Shown: positions 50,361 through 60,319 of the stretch, piece by piece | Layout of the letters: each line of letters opens with the position of its first letter | How positions within the stretch are numbered: the stretch's first letter is position 1 | Assembly: GCA_963842775.1 (NCBI GenBank) | Contig: CAWJHQ010000002.1 | Location: forward strand, 124,001-188,000 | Direction of reading: 5' to 3' | DNA: 64,000 bases | Source: R-RK-3 sp963842775 | GTDB taxonomy: Bacteria > Pseudomonadota > Alphaproteobacteria > Rhizobiales > Rhodomicrobiaceae | The notes under the pieces: generated by a model | Database searches by the model: none | What the model was told of the DNA's origin: nothing | What the model saw: the letters and a program-made list of their open reading frames with translations, nothing else | Made by a program: the position numbers and the translations under genes

Positions 50361-52752
50361 CTTGCTGACCTTTGCGGGCGCGCCGGACCTCAGACCCAAT
50401 TCCGCCATCGCGCCGCTGAGCGGCCTGAAGGCGAAGCGCACATGGTGACGCCCCGCCGGCAGGGGTACGGCGCGGAACAGCACGTTGGCGCGCAGAATGG
50501 GTGTCATCCTTGCCGTCGACCTCGGCGAACCACCAGGGATGCCACACATCGTTCAAGACCAGGAAGCCGGGCTTTTCAGCGTCGACCTCGATGTCAATTT
50601 GCGTGTTGCGATACCTCAACAGGCGCGCCGACGACGGTCCAGAACGCGCGGCGCCGGTCGGGGCGTCGGCACGCAGCGGCCGCGATTCCAGCAGCACGGT
50701 GTTGCGCGGGTCGAAGCTGCTGGGCCAGCGGCCGGTCTTGGTCAGCGCCGCGAAGTCCACCAGCCGCGAATCCGAGACGAACAGCACACGCGGTAGCGCG
50801 CCGGGATTCTCATAGAGGAACCCTTCCGCCGTCCTGCCGAGCGGTTTCAGATCGCCGGGCTTCAGCGTCTTGTCCATCTTCTCGATCGGCATCGGGCTGA
50901 CGATGTAGCGAAGTCCGAGCATGTCCGCCATGATCGAGCGGTAGGATGGCATCAGCGGCGTGAACCGAACCTGGTCCGGAGCCGCGATCGTGTCGCCGGT
51001 GCCGAGCGCCTCGTCAATCTGGCGAAGCCGCAGCGGATTGTAGCCGAACACATGATCGAACCCATGCGTCATCCCCGCGTTCGGCCAATCGAAGCCGATG
51101 CCCAGCAGCGCGGCGCGGTCGCGGCGGTCGGTGGGTGTGGGCACCAATTTCGAGCGGAGGAACGCCACCGTCGCATTGTTGCTGTTGGGCAGAATGGCGG
51201 CGTATTTTTCCGGAGCGAGGCCCGTCGATTCGTTCGTCCTGTTGTTGATGCCGAGATCGGCCACCATCAGGCTCGCCACGAGCAGGATAGAGGAAGCGGG
51301 CGAGGCGTAGCGCATCCGGCTCACCCCCACGAGCACGGCGAAGCCCCCGGCGGAGAAAGTGCAGGCGAGCAGGATTGGCTTGACCGCGACCGCGATCTTG
51401 CCCTGGGCGGCGGCAGCTACAAATGCTAGGCAAAGGATCGCGGCGATCGCTCCGGCAGCCCACAGATAGCGGTGGTAGGACGGCCGTTCCTCCTCCGTCA
51501 GGAACCCATGCAGGCAATAGCCGCCGACAATGGCCATGAAGGCGCCGATGAAGAACGTTGCATCGGCGGGGCGCCGGAACTGCGGCACGCCGGGGATGAC
51601 CTCATAGAAGATCCGGAATAGCGGCGTATAGGTGCCCAGCGCGTAGATCACCGAGAAGCAGAGCGCGACGGTGAAAAAGCGAATCTCCCCGCGCCAGAGC
51701 CTTTGCTTGGAAAGTCCCCAGGCGAGCAAGGCCAGCATCGGAAGCATTCCGATATAGACCTGGCTCATATTCTGCGCCAGGCCCCAAGAACTCGCTTGCC
51801 AGCTGTTGGAGCCGGGACCCCAATAGGGTACGGCGGGGTCATTCGCGCCAAACAAATCGGTGACGAACGCGGTCAGCAGGGACGCCGGATGCAGGGAGCC
51901 GGCTCCGACATATTTAAAGGGGATCGCCGCCCGGCTGGCGGAATTGCCGAAAAGAAAGGTAAACAGCAGCGGCAAGGCGGCAAGGACCACAGTAATGGTT
52001 CCCGCCACGAGAAGCGGCGGGACGGACCGGCGGAACGCGTTTCCGACATTCTCGGCGAGCAGCCAGTGGCTGACCGCATAGCCTGCGAGAAAATAGCATC
52101 CGAGCAATTGCACCTGGCCGGGCTCGACGACCATGAACCCGGCGGCAACACCGCTAAGCGCGCCGTAAATCATGGAACGGCGATCGAGGGCGCGCGCCAG
52201 CAGCCACAGCGCGATCATGAAGAACACCAGCCCCTGGATCTGGCCCACATGCTGGATGCGGGCATTCGCCGAGGCGCCGAAGCCGAAGGCCAAAGCCGCC
52301 AGCACGGCCGCCGCCGGATGCCAGCCGCGATCCCTGAACAGGGTCAGGACCGCAAAGCAGCCGGCCAGAATGATGACGAAGACATAGGCATCGAACGCAC
52401 GCAGACTGGGGGCCGGATTGAAATAGGCCAGCAGAAATGCCGGAGAGAAGATCAGCGATTGCGGATCGGCGATTTGCGGAGAGCCGGCAAAGATGTTCGG
52501 CGCCCAGAAGGGCGAGTCCCCGGAATGCAGCGCCCGCGCCAGAAATTGAAGCTGGGGATAGAAATGCGCCGTCGCGTCATAGGGAATCGTCACCCATCCC
52601 AAGAGCCATGGCAGAGCAAGCGCCGCCCATCCCACGAAGACGGCCAGAAACGCAACCAGATAGCCCTGCTGCGTGAATGCCGTGAGCGGCTTGCGCCCAG
52701 ATATCCAGGACTGCTCTTCCTCGCGGGAAATACCGATAGCTGACTTGTTCAA
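50331..52752 (-). CDS. Large YfhO-like membrane protein, one frameshift near the C-terminus
   Basis: About 806 residues: some twelve membrane helices followed by a periplasmic C-terminal region. Seen: WVTIPYDATAHFYPQLQFLA (loop with acidic residue as in GT-C enzymes), DPQSLIFSPAFLLAYFNP, FGASANARIQHVGQIQGLVF, RRPADATFFIGAFMAIVGGY, and the YfhO-type ending VLNDVWHPWWFAEVDGK. One extra G at 50508-50509 breaks the frame; without it the tail reads MTPILRANVLFRAVPLPAGR and onward to a stop at 50331. YfhO proteins glycosylate cell-wall polymers, which fits the convergent GtrB/GtrA genes. Confidence 0.85.
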
Positions 52753-52829
52753 AGAGCGTCTCCAGATCGGATCGTTTGCCCGACCCAGATGGGAAGGGAT
52801 ACATCAGAATTGTTCTTCTTAGCGCAGCC

Positions 52830-53582
52830 TCAAATGGGGACAGCCTCTTGACCGTTCCACCTGAGAGTATTCGTGGAATCCTTTACATTGCTGGAATGCG
52901 TCGCGGCGAATGCCATTCGCCCAGTATTGTGGCCGAGATTGGGAAAGTGCCGATGCGCGGCAAAGCCGCAGCTCTTCAGCAATTCGATCATGCCGGCCTC
53001 GTCGAACATTTGAATGCCCAGATGCGAACGCAGCCGCCGATAGTCCGAGAAGAACGTCCGGACGAGGCCCGCGCCGGCAGCGAACAAGAATCCGTTGCCT
53101 GCCGCGAATTTGAGCAGCGCGGCCGCATCGGCGATTGCGCCGCGGCCCGGAGGGATGATGTCGGCGAGCAGCAGCGTGCCGCCGGCGGAAAGTTTCCGCC
53201 GCCAGACCTTCAAAGCGTCGCGCAATTCATCCATCGAGAGATACTGCACCACCGAATTCACCACCAGCAGATCGATCGAGCCGTCGGGAATGCCGGAAAT
53301 ATCGTCGGGCGCGATCACGGTAACATCACTTCGGCCGCCAAATTGTTCCACCAGAGCCGCTCTCACGCTTTCGGCGCCGTCGCACAGATAGAGATGCGAG
53401 CAGGCATCCGCGACAAGGTCCGCCGAGAGCGCCCGGCCGCATCCATAATCGAGAACGCGCGCTTCCCGGCTGGGCACATTCCGCACGATCCCTTCGGCAA
53501 TTTGCCGGTAATGCGCCGCCGTGTGCCGCGCATTGACGTAAATCGTCGTTTCGCTGTTCCAGAAATCGATCCAACGCAACAT
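52830..53582 (-). CDS. Class I SAM-dependent methyltransferase
   Basis: A 250-residue enzyme starting MLRWIDFWNSETTIYVNARH. Motif I is ARVLDYGCGRALSADLVADA (SAM binding), with LYLCDGAESVRAALVEQF, the acidic motif around DGSIDLLVVNSVVQYLSMDE and the GGTLLLADIIPPG strand. An upstream in-frame ATG at 53681 adds 33 hydrophobic residues and is less likely. Substrate unknown. It is divergent from an IclR regulator whose operator-like repeats lie about 160 bases away, and 77 bases separate it from the YfhO-like gene ahead. Confidence 0.85.
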   Translation of the reverse strand: MLRWIDFWNSETTIYVNARHTAAHYRQIAEGIVRNVPSREARVLDYGCGRALSADLVADACSHLYLCDGAESVRAALVEQFGGRSDVTVIAPDDISGIPDGSIDLLVVNSVVQYLSMDELRDALKVWRRKLSAGGTLLLADIIPPGRGAIADAAALLKFAAGNGFLFAAGAGLVRTFFSDYRRLRSHLGIQMFDEAGMIELLKSCGFAAHRHFPNLGHNTGRMAFAATHSSNVKDSTNTLRWNGQEAVPI

Positions 53583-53737
53583 CGGGACTGCTTTCCCAAA
53601 AAAGGCCAACACGAATTCGTCCGCAAACTCGCATGCGTATTGTGCCCAAACAAAAGGCATTAGCATGATGATTATGAACATTGCCTGCTCGGATTCCCAT
53701 CCGACTGTGACCGCGTTGCTCGCATTGCCATCGCCTT

Positions 53738-53764
53738 TGTGATACGCATTATCACATGCGTGAT
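53738..53764. promoter_or_regulatory. Operator-like GTGAT/ATCAC array over the iclR start
   Basis: TGTGAT (53738-53743), ATCACA (53751-53756) and GTGAT (53760-53764) form two overlapping inverted repeats sharing the central ATCAC. The second pair straddles the ATG at 53756. This is the expected place for autoregulation by the IclR-family protein; it is distinct from a CRP site because the spacing is wrong. Confidence 0.6.
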
Positions 53765-54544
53765 AGGTCCTCTGTTCCCACCGCGTCGAACGGTCTCGTC
53801 AAATCCGCCGTGCGTGTGATCGAGATCTTCGAGCTGTTCGAAGCAGAGCGCCGTCCCCTGAAAATTTCCGAGATCGTCGAGCGGCTGCGGGTGCCGCAGT
53901 CCAGCGTCTCCACCCTGATGAAAACCTTGATCGCACAAGGCTTCATGGATTTTGACGCCGATACCCGGCAATTCCGCCCTTCGGCGCGGCTGGCGTTTCT
54001 GGGTCATTGGGCGCTCGGCGCGCCTGATAGCATCGAGCAGGTGCAATCGGTGATGCGCCGGCTCGCCGACGAGACCGGCGAATCCGTGCTGCTCGGCGCG
54101 CAGAACGGCCTGATGATGCAATATCTTTCGGTGATCGATTCGCCCCAGGCGCTGCGTTTTTCGCTGCGTCCCGGCCTGCTGCGTCCGATTCACAAGACGG
54201 GCCTCGGGATCATGCTGATGACGGTGAAATCCGATGCCGAAATCGGGCGGCTGCTGCGGCGCTACAATCTGGAACATGGCGGTGACGGTAATAATGCCGT
54301 GGAGGCGGAGGTGAAGGCGATGGTGGGCCAGGCGCGCAAGCAGGGTTTTTTCCGTACCGAGAGTCTGATGACGCCGGGCGCGGGCGTGATTGCAACCTTG
54401 CTGCCGCTCCCGGTTCGCGGACGCTATCTCGGGCTCGGCATCGGCGGGCCGAATGCGCGCCTCACAGAGAGGTTCGAAGAACTGCGGGCGGCGCTCCTCT
54501 CGGCCGCAAGCGGCTTCTCACGGGCCGAGGGGCGGCAGGCATAG
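53756..54544 (+). CDS. IclR-family transcriptional regulator
   Basis: Regulator of 262 residues. N-terminal winged helix (SAVRVIEIFELFEAERRPLK, ISEIVERLRVPQSSVSTLMK) and the C-terminal effector domain (MRRLADETGESVLLGAQNGL, LRPIHKTGLGIMLMT, with a conserved GxG-like turn, and GLGIGGPNARLTERFEELRA). The epoxide hydrolase gene follows 65 bases later on the same strand and may be its target, together with the divergent methyltransferase. Confidence 0.92.
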   Translation: MRDRSSVPTASNGLVKSAVRVIEIFELFEAERRPLKISEIVERLRVPQSSVSTLMKTLIAQGFMDFDADTRQFRPSARLAFLGHWALGAPDSIEQVQSVMRRLADETGESVLLGAQNGLMMQYLSVIDSPQALRFSLRPGLLRPIHKTGLGIMLMTVKSDAEIGRLLRRYNLEHGGDGNNAVEAEVKAMVGQARKQGFFRTESLMTPGAGVIATLLPLPVRGRYLGLGIGGPNARLTERFEELRAALLSAASGFSRAEGRQA

Positions 54545-54609
54545 ACAGGCCGCTGCACTCGCCACACACTGAGCCGAGCGCGAATGGAATTCCGAGGAAG
54601 GATGGGCCG

Positions 54610-55597
54610 ATGAGCGAGATCAGCCACCGCACGGTCGAGACGAACGGCATCAGCATGCACATTGCCGAAGCGGGGCAAGGACCGCTCGTGATTCTCTGCC
54701 ACGGCTTCCCGGAATCCTGGCATTCCTGGCGGCATCAGATCGCGGCGCTCGCCGAGGCCGGTTTCCGCGCCGTCGCGCCCGATATGCGAGGCTATGGCCG
54801 CACGGACGCGCCGGAGGAGATCGACCAATATACGATGCTGCATCTGGTCGGCGACATGGTGGGTCTGCTCAATGCACTTGGCGAGGAGCGTGCCGTGATC
54901 GCCGGGCATGATTGGGGCGCACCGGTCGCCTGGCATTCGGCGCTGTTGCGGCCCGACCGCTTCCGGGCGGTGATCGGCCTGAGCGTGCCGTTCTTTCCCG
55001 CGCGTCGATACGCGTCCGACGACGCGGATGCCGCAGGATGACGGGAACGTCTTCTATCAGCTTTATTTTCAAACCCCCGGCGTCGCCGAGGAGGAACTGT
55101 CCCGCGATCCCAGGGCAACCATAAGGAGGGTGCTTTATTCCGGCTCCGGCGATGTGCCGCGCCGGAGCGACGGACAGCCATCGGCAGGCTCCTTCGGCCT
55201 TGTGCCACGGGATGGCGGGTTCCTCACCCGGACGCGCGATCCCGAGACGCTGCCAGCCTGGCTGAGCGAGGCCGATCTTGACTTTTATGCAGGCGAGTTC
55301 GCCCGGACCGGCTTTCGGGGCGGGCTCAACTGGTATCGCAATATCGATCGAAACTGGGAACTGCTCGCGCCGTTCGCCGGCGCGAAAGTGAGCGTTCCCG
55401 CGCTGTATGTCGCCGGCGACCGGGATCTGGTGACGCGCTTTCGCGGCATGGACCGGCTGATCCCCAATTTGCAGATGTTCGTCCCCAAGCTCTGGAAGAC
55501 GATCATGCTGCCCGGCTGCGGCCACTGGACCCAGCAGGAGCGGCCCGCCGAAGTGAACGCGGCGATGATCGAATTTCTGCGCCAGCTCCCGGCTTAG
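54610..55597 (+). CDS. Epoxide hydrolase (alpha/beta fold), one frameshift
   Basis: About 328 residues when joined. First frame: HGFPESWHSWRHQIAALAEA, APDMRGYGRTDAPEEIDQYT and the nucleophile elbow AGHDWGAPVAWHSALLRPDR with Asp101. Second frame: DGNVFYQLYFQTPGVAEEEL (lid Tyr), YRNIDRNWELLAPFAGAKV (second Tyr region), VAGDRDLVTRF (acid) and LPGCGHWTQQERPAEV (His). It opens epoxides to diols in the cytosol. The break near 55015 is repaired by removing one base. Confidence 0.9.
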
Positions 55598-55603
55598 ATG
55601 CAG

Positions 55604-56014
55604 CTACGACAGGCCCCAGATGCGCGGTTCGGCGAATTCGACGCTGTTGCCGGCCGGGTCGCGGAAATAGAGCGAGCGGCCGCCCTGGGGCCATTCGAAA
55701 TCCGCCTCGATGGCGACGCCCGACGCGGCCAGCCGCTCGCGCCAGCGCCCGATCTCCTCCGCCGACGCCTTGAAGCAGACATGGCCCGGCCCGCGCGCGC
55801 CATGCGGCGGCACCGGCAGCGCGCCGGGGGTGGGCGGCACCAGCGTGACGTCCGGATTGAAGATCAGCAGCATTTGATTGCCGCAGCGGAAGAAGACGTG
55901 GCGGTCGCCGGAGCGGGCGGTTCGCTCCAGGCCCAGCACGCCGGTGTAGAAGGCTTCGGCCGCGTCGAGATTGCCGGCGTAAAGAATTGTTTCCAGAATG
56001 GCGGACGGCTTCAT
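55604..56014 (-). CDS. VOC family (glyoxalase/bleomycin resistance fold) protein
   Basis: A 136-residue metalloenzyme-fold protein: ILETILYAGNLDAAEAFYTG, VLGLERTARSGDRHVFFRCG, GHVCFKASAEEIGRWRERLA and SLYFRDPAGNSVEFAEP, with His in GHVCF and Glu near the end as likely metal ligands. It may be a dioxygenase, lyase or binding protein; context gives no answer. It converges with the epoxide hydrolase, six bases apart. Confidence 0.88.
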   Translation of the reverse strand: MKPSAILETILYAGNLDAAEAFYTGVLGLERTARSGDRHVFFRCGNQMLLIFNPDVTLVPPTPGALPVPPHGARGPGHVCFKASAEEIGRWRERLAASGVAIEADFEWPQGGRSLYFRDPAGNSVEFAEPRIWGLS

Positions 56015-56119
56015 ATCGAGGTTCCCAGACGACGCGTGGCGCGATATTAGGCGATGGGGGCTGCCGCGCGAAGCCATACCTGCCGCGCCGGCAAAGAAAG
56101 ACACCGGGGAGACGATAGA

Positions 56120-57094
56120 ATGCTTGCACTCAGCCGCATGCGACGCTCGGCCGCGAGACGCATCTTGCCGGGCATGATGCTGGCTGCCGCGCTGCTTTTC
56201 CAGCCTCACGCCGCGCGGGCGGACGACCTCGATCATATACGGGAGCAGGCGCTGGTTTTGCTGAATCAGTCGCGGAGTGAGCACAAACTGCCGCCCCTGG
56301 TCCTGGAAGCGAAGCTGAACAAGGCGGCTCAGGCGCACGCCAACGACATGCTGAAGCGAAAATATTTCGCTCACGCTTCTCCCGAAGGCAAAACCGTCGG
56401 CGATCGCTATCGGCAGGCGGGTGGCAGCAAATGGCTCGTCACGGCGGAGAATATCTTCCAAGCCGATCATACTCCTCCGCCGATAACCAACAACATTCTG
56501 AAGCATCTCCAGGAAGGCTGGATGAACAGCCCTGGTCACCGCAAGAACATCCTGCTTCGAGGAATCACCGAATTCGGGTTCGGCATTGCCGTGGACGCGC
56601 GCGGCAACCTCTACGCCGTGCAGAATTTTGCGGGACCGGGTGCGGATACAGACGCCGCGGGAGAAGAGGTCAAGCCCATCGGGCCGGAGGAGCAGGTCAC
56701 GCTTGTGCTTGCGGCGGTCAACGCCGAACGTAAGAAAGCGGGCCGCCCTCCTCTCGGCGCCAACGACGCGCTGACCAAGGGAGCCATAGCCATGCTCCCG
56801 GGAAAGGATGAAAACAGCATCAGCTTCGCAAAGAAGAATATCCTTGATCTCATTCCTGCCGTGGATGGGCAAAGCTGGTCGACCGTCAGCGTCGTCGGGG
56901 CGATGTGCGGCGGGTGCGGCACTCAGCCTGTGACCGCCGATATCGGTCGCTTCACCGGCCAATGGATCAACGATAAGAAATACCGCGCAATGATTCTCGA
57001 TGCCAAGGCGACGCATCTCGGCTTCGCCATCGGCGCCGATGGGGCGGGTAAGAAGGTAGCGATCGGCGTATTTGGCAAAAGGGAGGGCCGCTGA
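56120..57094 (+). CDS. Secreted CAP-domain (SCP-like) protein
   Basis: A 324-residue exported protein. ATG 56120 has GGGGAGA upstream; signal peptide to about PHAARA. The CAP domain covers roughly residues 40-175: LVLLNQSRSEHKLPPLVLEA, AQAHANDMLKRKYFAHASPE with the conserved His, and EGWMNSPGHRKNILLRGITE followed by FGFG. A second, diverged repeat follows (VTLVLAAVNAERKKAGRPPL and onward) with a CGGC pair in AMCGGCGTQ. Bacterial CAP proteins are extracytoplasmic; substrate unknown. Confidence 0.88.
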   Translation: MLALSRMRRSAARRILPGMMLAAALLFQPHAARADDLDHIREQALVLLNQSRSEHKLPPLVLEAKLNKAAQAHANDMLKRKYFAHASPEGKTVGDRYRQAGGSKWLVTAENIFQADHTPPPITNNILKHLQEGWMNSPGHRKNILLRGITEFGFGIAVDARGNLYAVQNFAGPGADTDAAGEEVKPIGPEEQVTLVLAAVNAERKKAGRPPLGANDALTKGAIAMLPGKDENSISFAKKNILDLIPAVDGQSWSTVSVVGAMCGGCGTQPVTADIGRFTGQWINDKKYRAMILDAKATHLGFAIGADGAGKKVAIGVFGKREGR

Positions 57095-57179
57095 GCGCTT
57101 CCTCGCCGCCTACCCGAGGCCGCTCATCATAAAAAAGCGCGCTCCGTCTTAAGCAGAGTTTTCAGGCTTTTCCCGCAAT

Positions 57180-59495
57180 ATGGGCGCACAATGTAACGAT
57201 TGCGCGCGAATGAGCATTGCTGGCCAGACCAGATCCGGCGATTCAGGCGCCATGGATGCCAAAGCCAGGGTGGCCGTCGCCGCGGCGTGGCTGGACAGGC
57301 CTACGGCGATCGTGATCGGATCGATGCTGAGCTTGCTCTCGGGCGCCGTGCTCAGCTTCTATTTCGGCGTCCTGTGGGGCGGCGCCTGGGCGGTGGCGAC
57401 GCTGATTGCGGAGAACACCGCCCGTCTTCTTCGAAAGAAAGCTTTTTCCGATCGGCGCCGTTACATTCGGGCGGCCCATGTTTCGGGCTTTACCTCGCTT
57501 AGTCTATGGATGGCGTATGCCTTCGCGCTGTGGTTTCAGGGTGAACCGGCGGCCCGCATGCTCGCCCTCTCCAGTCTGTTTTCGCTTTGTGTCCATGTGC
57601 TGTTCGTGACCCGCACCGACAGGCGCAACCAGATCATTTACCTTACGCCGCCTGCTTTGACGCTTGTCGTATTCGTCTGGTGGGTGTGCCTGGAAACCTT
57701 TCCGCTCTGGCTCGGAGTGCCACTTCTCCTATCGGGCGTCGGTACCATTTTAAGTATCTCCCTGGCCGCCGCCGTGACCAACAAGACGTTCGTGCGCCTG
57801 CAGAACGCCCTGAATGCCTCCCACGAGAACAAGAAGCGCCTGGCCTTCGCCGTGGAGAGCGCGGGCGACGGGTCCTTCGAGATCGATGTGGTCGCCAACA
57901 TGATCAAGCCGAGCGATGCCGTCTGCCGGCAACTGGGCTATGCAACGGGCCCGGTAGGCGTGACCCGCATGTTCGATCTCTTCCATCCTGACGACCGGCG
58001 TGCCGGGATGGAGGATTTCGGGAAACTGGTGCGCGGCGAAATTGAGGAATGGAATCAGGAATTGCGCGTTCGCGCCCACAGCGGCAGCTACTTCTGGATG
58101 CTGCATCGCGCCCGGGTGCTGTCCTGGAGGGAGGACGGAACGGCGAAGATCATCATGGGCACGCTCATCGACACCAGCCGCTGGAAGAGGCTGGAGGCCG
58201 AACTTCGCGCCGCCAAGGAATATGCCGAACTCAGCAACCGGTCGAAGAGCGAATTTCTGGCCAATATGAGCCATGAGATCAGGACGCCGCTCAATGGCGT
58301 TCTCGGCATGGCGCAGAGTTTGGAGAATGATCAGCTTCCGCCGGCACAGCGCGAAAAAGTGGCAGTCATTCTGGATAGCGGCAACACATTGATGGCGTTG
58401 CTCAATGACGTGCTCGACCTCTCCAAGATCGAGGCCGGGAAGCTGGAGATTTCCTGCGCCGACCTCGATCTCGTCAAGGCGGTGGGGCGGATGCGCCGGC
58501 TGTTTCTGCCGCAGGCCGAGGAAAAAGGGCTCAGGATCGAGTTCAACTGCGCTCCGGATTTCCCGCACTGGCTGCATTACGACCCGGTACGCATCCGGCA
58601 ATGCGTCTCCAATCTCGTCTCCAACGCCATCAAGTTCACCGAGTCCGGGACCGTGACCATCGACCTGTCCGCCGAGGAGCAGGAAGGCGTCTATCTGATC
58701 AGCATCACCGTGTCGGATACCGGCATCGGAATGTCGCCGGAGACGGTGGGAAGACTGTTCTCAGCCTTCACCCAGGCCGATGGAACCACCTCGCGCCGTT
58801 TCGGCGGCACCGGCCTTGGCCTCGCCATCGCCCGGCAACTCGCACGACTGATGGGCGGCGACGTGACGGCTACCAGCGAGGAGGGCAAGGGGTCCGAATT
58901 CACCTTCACCTTCCGCGCCGCGCCTGCGCTGCCGCGCGAGGAAAGCCAGGAAGCGCCCGCCGGGAATGCCTTGGGATCGGGCGGGCGCGATGACAGGCAA
59001 TTGCGGCATGCGCGCATCCTGCTGGCGGATGACAATAATGTGAACCGGCAGGTCATCAGAATGCTGCTGGGTCCATTGGGGTTGACCATCATCGAGGCCG
59101 CCAATGGCCGCGAAGCGCTCGAAAAGCTGGCGGCGGAGCCGTTCGATCTGGTGCTGTTGGACATCCATATGCCGGTGATGGACGGACGCGAGACAATCGC
59201 CGCAATACGGGCCTGCACGCAAGCCTGGAGCACCATTCCGGTCATTGCGCTGACAGCGGACGCGATGAGCGGCGACCGCGAGAAATATCTGGCTCTCGGC
59301 ATGGACGACTATCTCTCCAAGCCGGTCGACCAGCGAGAATTGCACGCGAAGATGTTCGCGTTTCTGGCGACGGGCGACAGGTCGTCCGCGCCGGGCGGGC
59401 CAGCAATTCCAACCTCGGCGACAGCTGCCGGAGCGATCTCGCAGGACGAGCTGGACGACCTTTTCGGCCGCATGGACGAAGCGCTCGCGTCTTGA
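57180..59495 (+). CDS. Hybrid sensor histidine kinase with membrane sensor and PAS domain
   Basis: A 771-residue kinase: N-terminal membrane module with about five helices (residues 43-200), a PAS/PAC domain (about 217-340, WNQELRVRAHSGSYFWMLHR), dimerisation domain with phospho-His365 (MSHEIRTPLNGVLGMAQ), ATPase motifs (NAIKF, DTGIGM, GGTGLGLAI), receiver with Asp661 (LLDIHMPVMDG) and a short acidic tail. Starts at 57213 or 57252 are also possible. The kinase and receiver modules are very similar to those of the protein at 40848, so these are paralogues with different sensor halves. Confidence 0.93.
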   Translation: MGAQCNDCARMSIAGQTRSGDSGAMDAKARVAVAAAWLDRPTAIVIGSMLSLLSGAVLSFYFGVLWGGAWAVATLIAENTARLLRKKAFSDRRRYIRAAHVSGFTSLSLWMAYAFALWFQGEPAARMLALSSLFSLCVHVLFVTRTDRRNQIIYLTPPALTLVVFVWWVCLETFPLWLGVPLLLSGVGTILSISLAAAVTNKTFVRLQNALNASHENKKRLAFAVESAGDGSFEIDVVANMIKPSDAVCRQLGYATGPVGVTRMFDLFHPDDRRAGMEDFGKLVRGEIEEWNQELRVRAHSGSYFWMLHRARVLSWREDGTAKIIMGTLIDTSRWKRLEAELRAAKEYAELSNRSKSEFLANMSHEIRTPLNGVLGMAQSLENDQLPPAQREKVAVILDSGNTLMALLNDVLDLSKIEAGKLEISCADLDLVKAVGRMRRLFLPQAEEKGLRIEFNCAPDFPHWLHYDPVRIRQCVSNLVSNAIKFTESGTVTIDLSAEEQEGVYLISITVSDTGIGMSPETVGRLFSAFTQADGTTSRRFGGTGLGLAIARQLARLMGGDVTATSEEGKGSEFTFTFRAAPALPREESQEAPAGNALGSGGRDDRQLRHARILLADDNNVNRQVIRMLLGPLGLTIIEAANGREALEKLAAEPFDLVLLDIHMPVMDGRETIAAIRACTQAWSTIPVIALTADAMSGDREKYLALGMDDYLSKPVDQRELHAKMFAFLATGDRSSAPGGPAIPTSATAAGAISQDELDDLFGRMDEALAS

Positions 59496-59818
59496 GCGGC
59501 GCCTGCCGGCGGCCGTCTGCGCGCTGAAGGCGAGCCCCTGAGCTTGACATTCCCCATGTGCGGCACCAATGTCGCTTCAACAAAGAATTGGTTTGCGCAG
59601 GCGGCCGCCAAGCCGCGCCTGCAAATCCGATGAGCCGGTCGTCCCGATGGTGGGTATTGGGCAGGATGGCCGGCCTATCTATTTCTCGATGCGAAATTCG
59701 GGACCGGCAAACGCAAGCTCCCCGCGCGATGGGATTGATTCGCTGTCGCGTCGGGCGCGAAGGCGGCTGAAACGCCTCCGCACAGGCGTTGCCGTCGCCG
59801 ACATGGACAGGAGTTTGA
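59496..59818. other. Region upstream of infA, possible small protein
   Basis: A plus-strand frame from ATG 59569 reads PMVGIGQDGRPIYFSMRNSG and a basic tail (RRARRRLKRL), ending at 59826 over the infA start. It may be a real 85-residue protein, but it has no clear ribosome site and no family known to me. The infA promoter should lie here. Confidence 0.4.
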
Positions 59819-60115
59819 ATGGCTAAGGAAGAATTGCTTGAATTCGAAGGTGCGGTCACGGACGTCCTGCCGGATGGCCGTTTCCGTGTGCAGCTCGATA
59901 ATGGGCACGAGATCGTCGCCTATACGGCTGGGCGCATGAAGCGCAACCGAATCAAGACCATCGCGGGCGATCGCGTGACGGTGGAAATGACGCCCTACGA
60001 TCTGGAAAAGGGCCGCGTCGTATTCCGCCACAAGACCGAAGGCGGCCCGCGTCCTACGGGTGGTGCGCGCCCGCAGCGCGGCGGCGCCGGTCCCGGTGCG
60101 GCCAGACGGCGCTAG
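59819..60115 (+). CDS. infA: Translation initiation factor IF-1 with Gly/Arg-rich tail
   Basis: Single OB-fold protein that binds the A site of the 30S subunit at initiation. The core, MAKEELLEFEGAVTDVLPDG, RFRVQLDNGHEIVAYTAGRM and RVTVEMTPYDLEKGRVVFRH, is standard and 72 residues long. A further 26 residues (GGARPQRGGAGPGAARRR at the end) make 98. Such tails occur on IF-1 of some Rhizobiales and may contact rRNA; that role is inference. AGGAG precedes ATG. Monocistronic, with a terminator after it. Confidence 0.95.
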   Translation: MAKEELLEFEGAVTDVLPDGRFRVQLDNGHEIVAYTAGRMKRNRIKTIAGDRVTVEMTPYDLEKGRVVFRHKTEGGPRPTGGARPQRGGAGPGAARRR

Positions 60116-60130
60116 TATGATAAGAAAATC

Positions 60131-60166
60131 TGGCCCGTTCCGAACGAATCAGGACGGGGCTTTCGT
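60131..60166 (+). terminator. Probable terminator after infA
   Basis: GGCCCGTTCC and GGACGGGGC pair (with one imperfect position) around a 10-base loop and are followed by TTTCGT. It lies 16 bases after the infA stop. Confidence 0.55.
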
Positions 60167-60180
60167 ATCCTTACTTGAGC

Positions 60181-60215
60181 ATGATCCGCAAAACGGCGCA
60201 TATTTTGCGGATCAT
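60181..60215. repeat. Extragenic palindrome (ATGATCCGCAAAA type)
   Basis: ATGATCCGCAAAA (60181-60193) and TTTTGCGGATCAT (60203-60215) are a perfect 13-base inverted repeat with a 9-base loop. Elements with GAGCATGATCCGCAAAA are scattered through Hyphomicrobiales genomes. Third palindrome class in the window. Confidence 0.75.
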
Positions 60216-60319
60216 TCACTTTGGGTGAGCCGGCGTTGAGCGCCATCTTCGCGCACAGACCGCCATAAGCCATCAAGCGCCGAACGACGCGGTTCATCGG
60301 TCAGGAGCCACGTTCTCTC

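Noticed and set aside
53738..53756. CRP site at TGTGAT...ATCACA
   Set aside because: CRP needs TGTGA-N6-TCACA; the spacing here is nine, and the position over the iclR start favours autoregulation.
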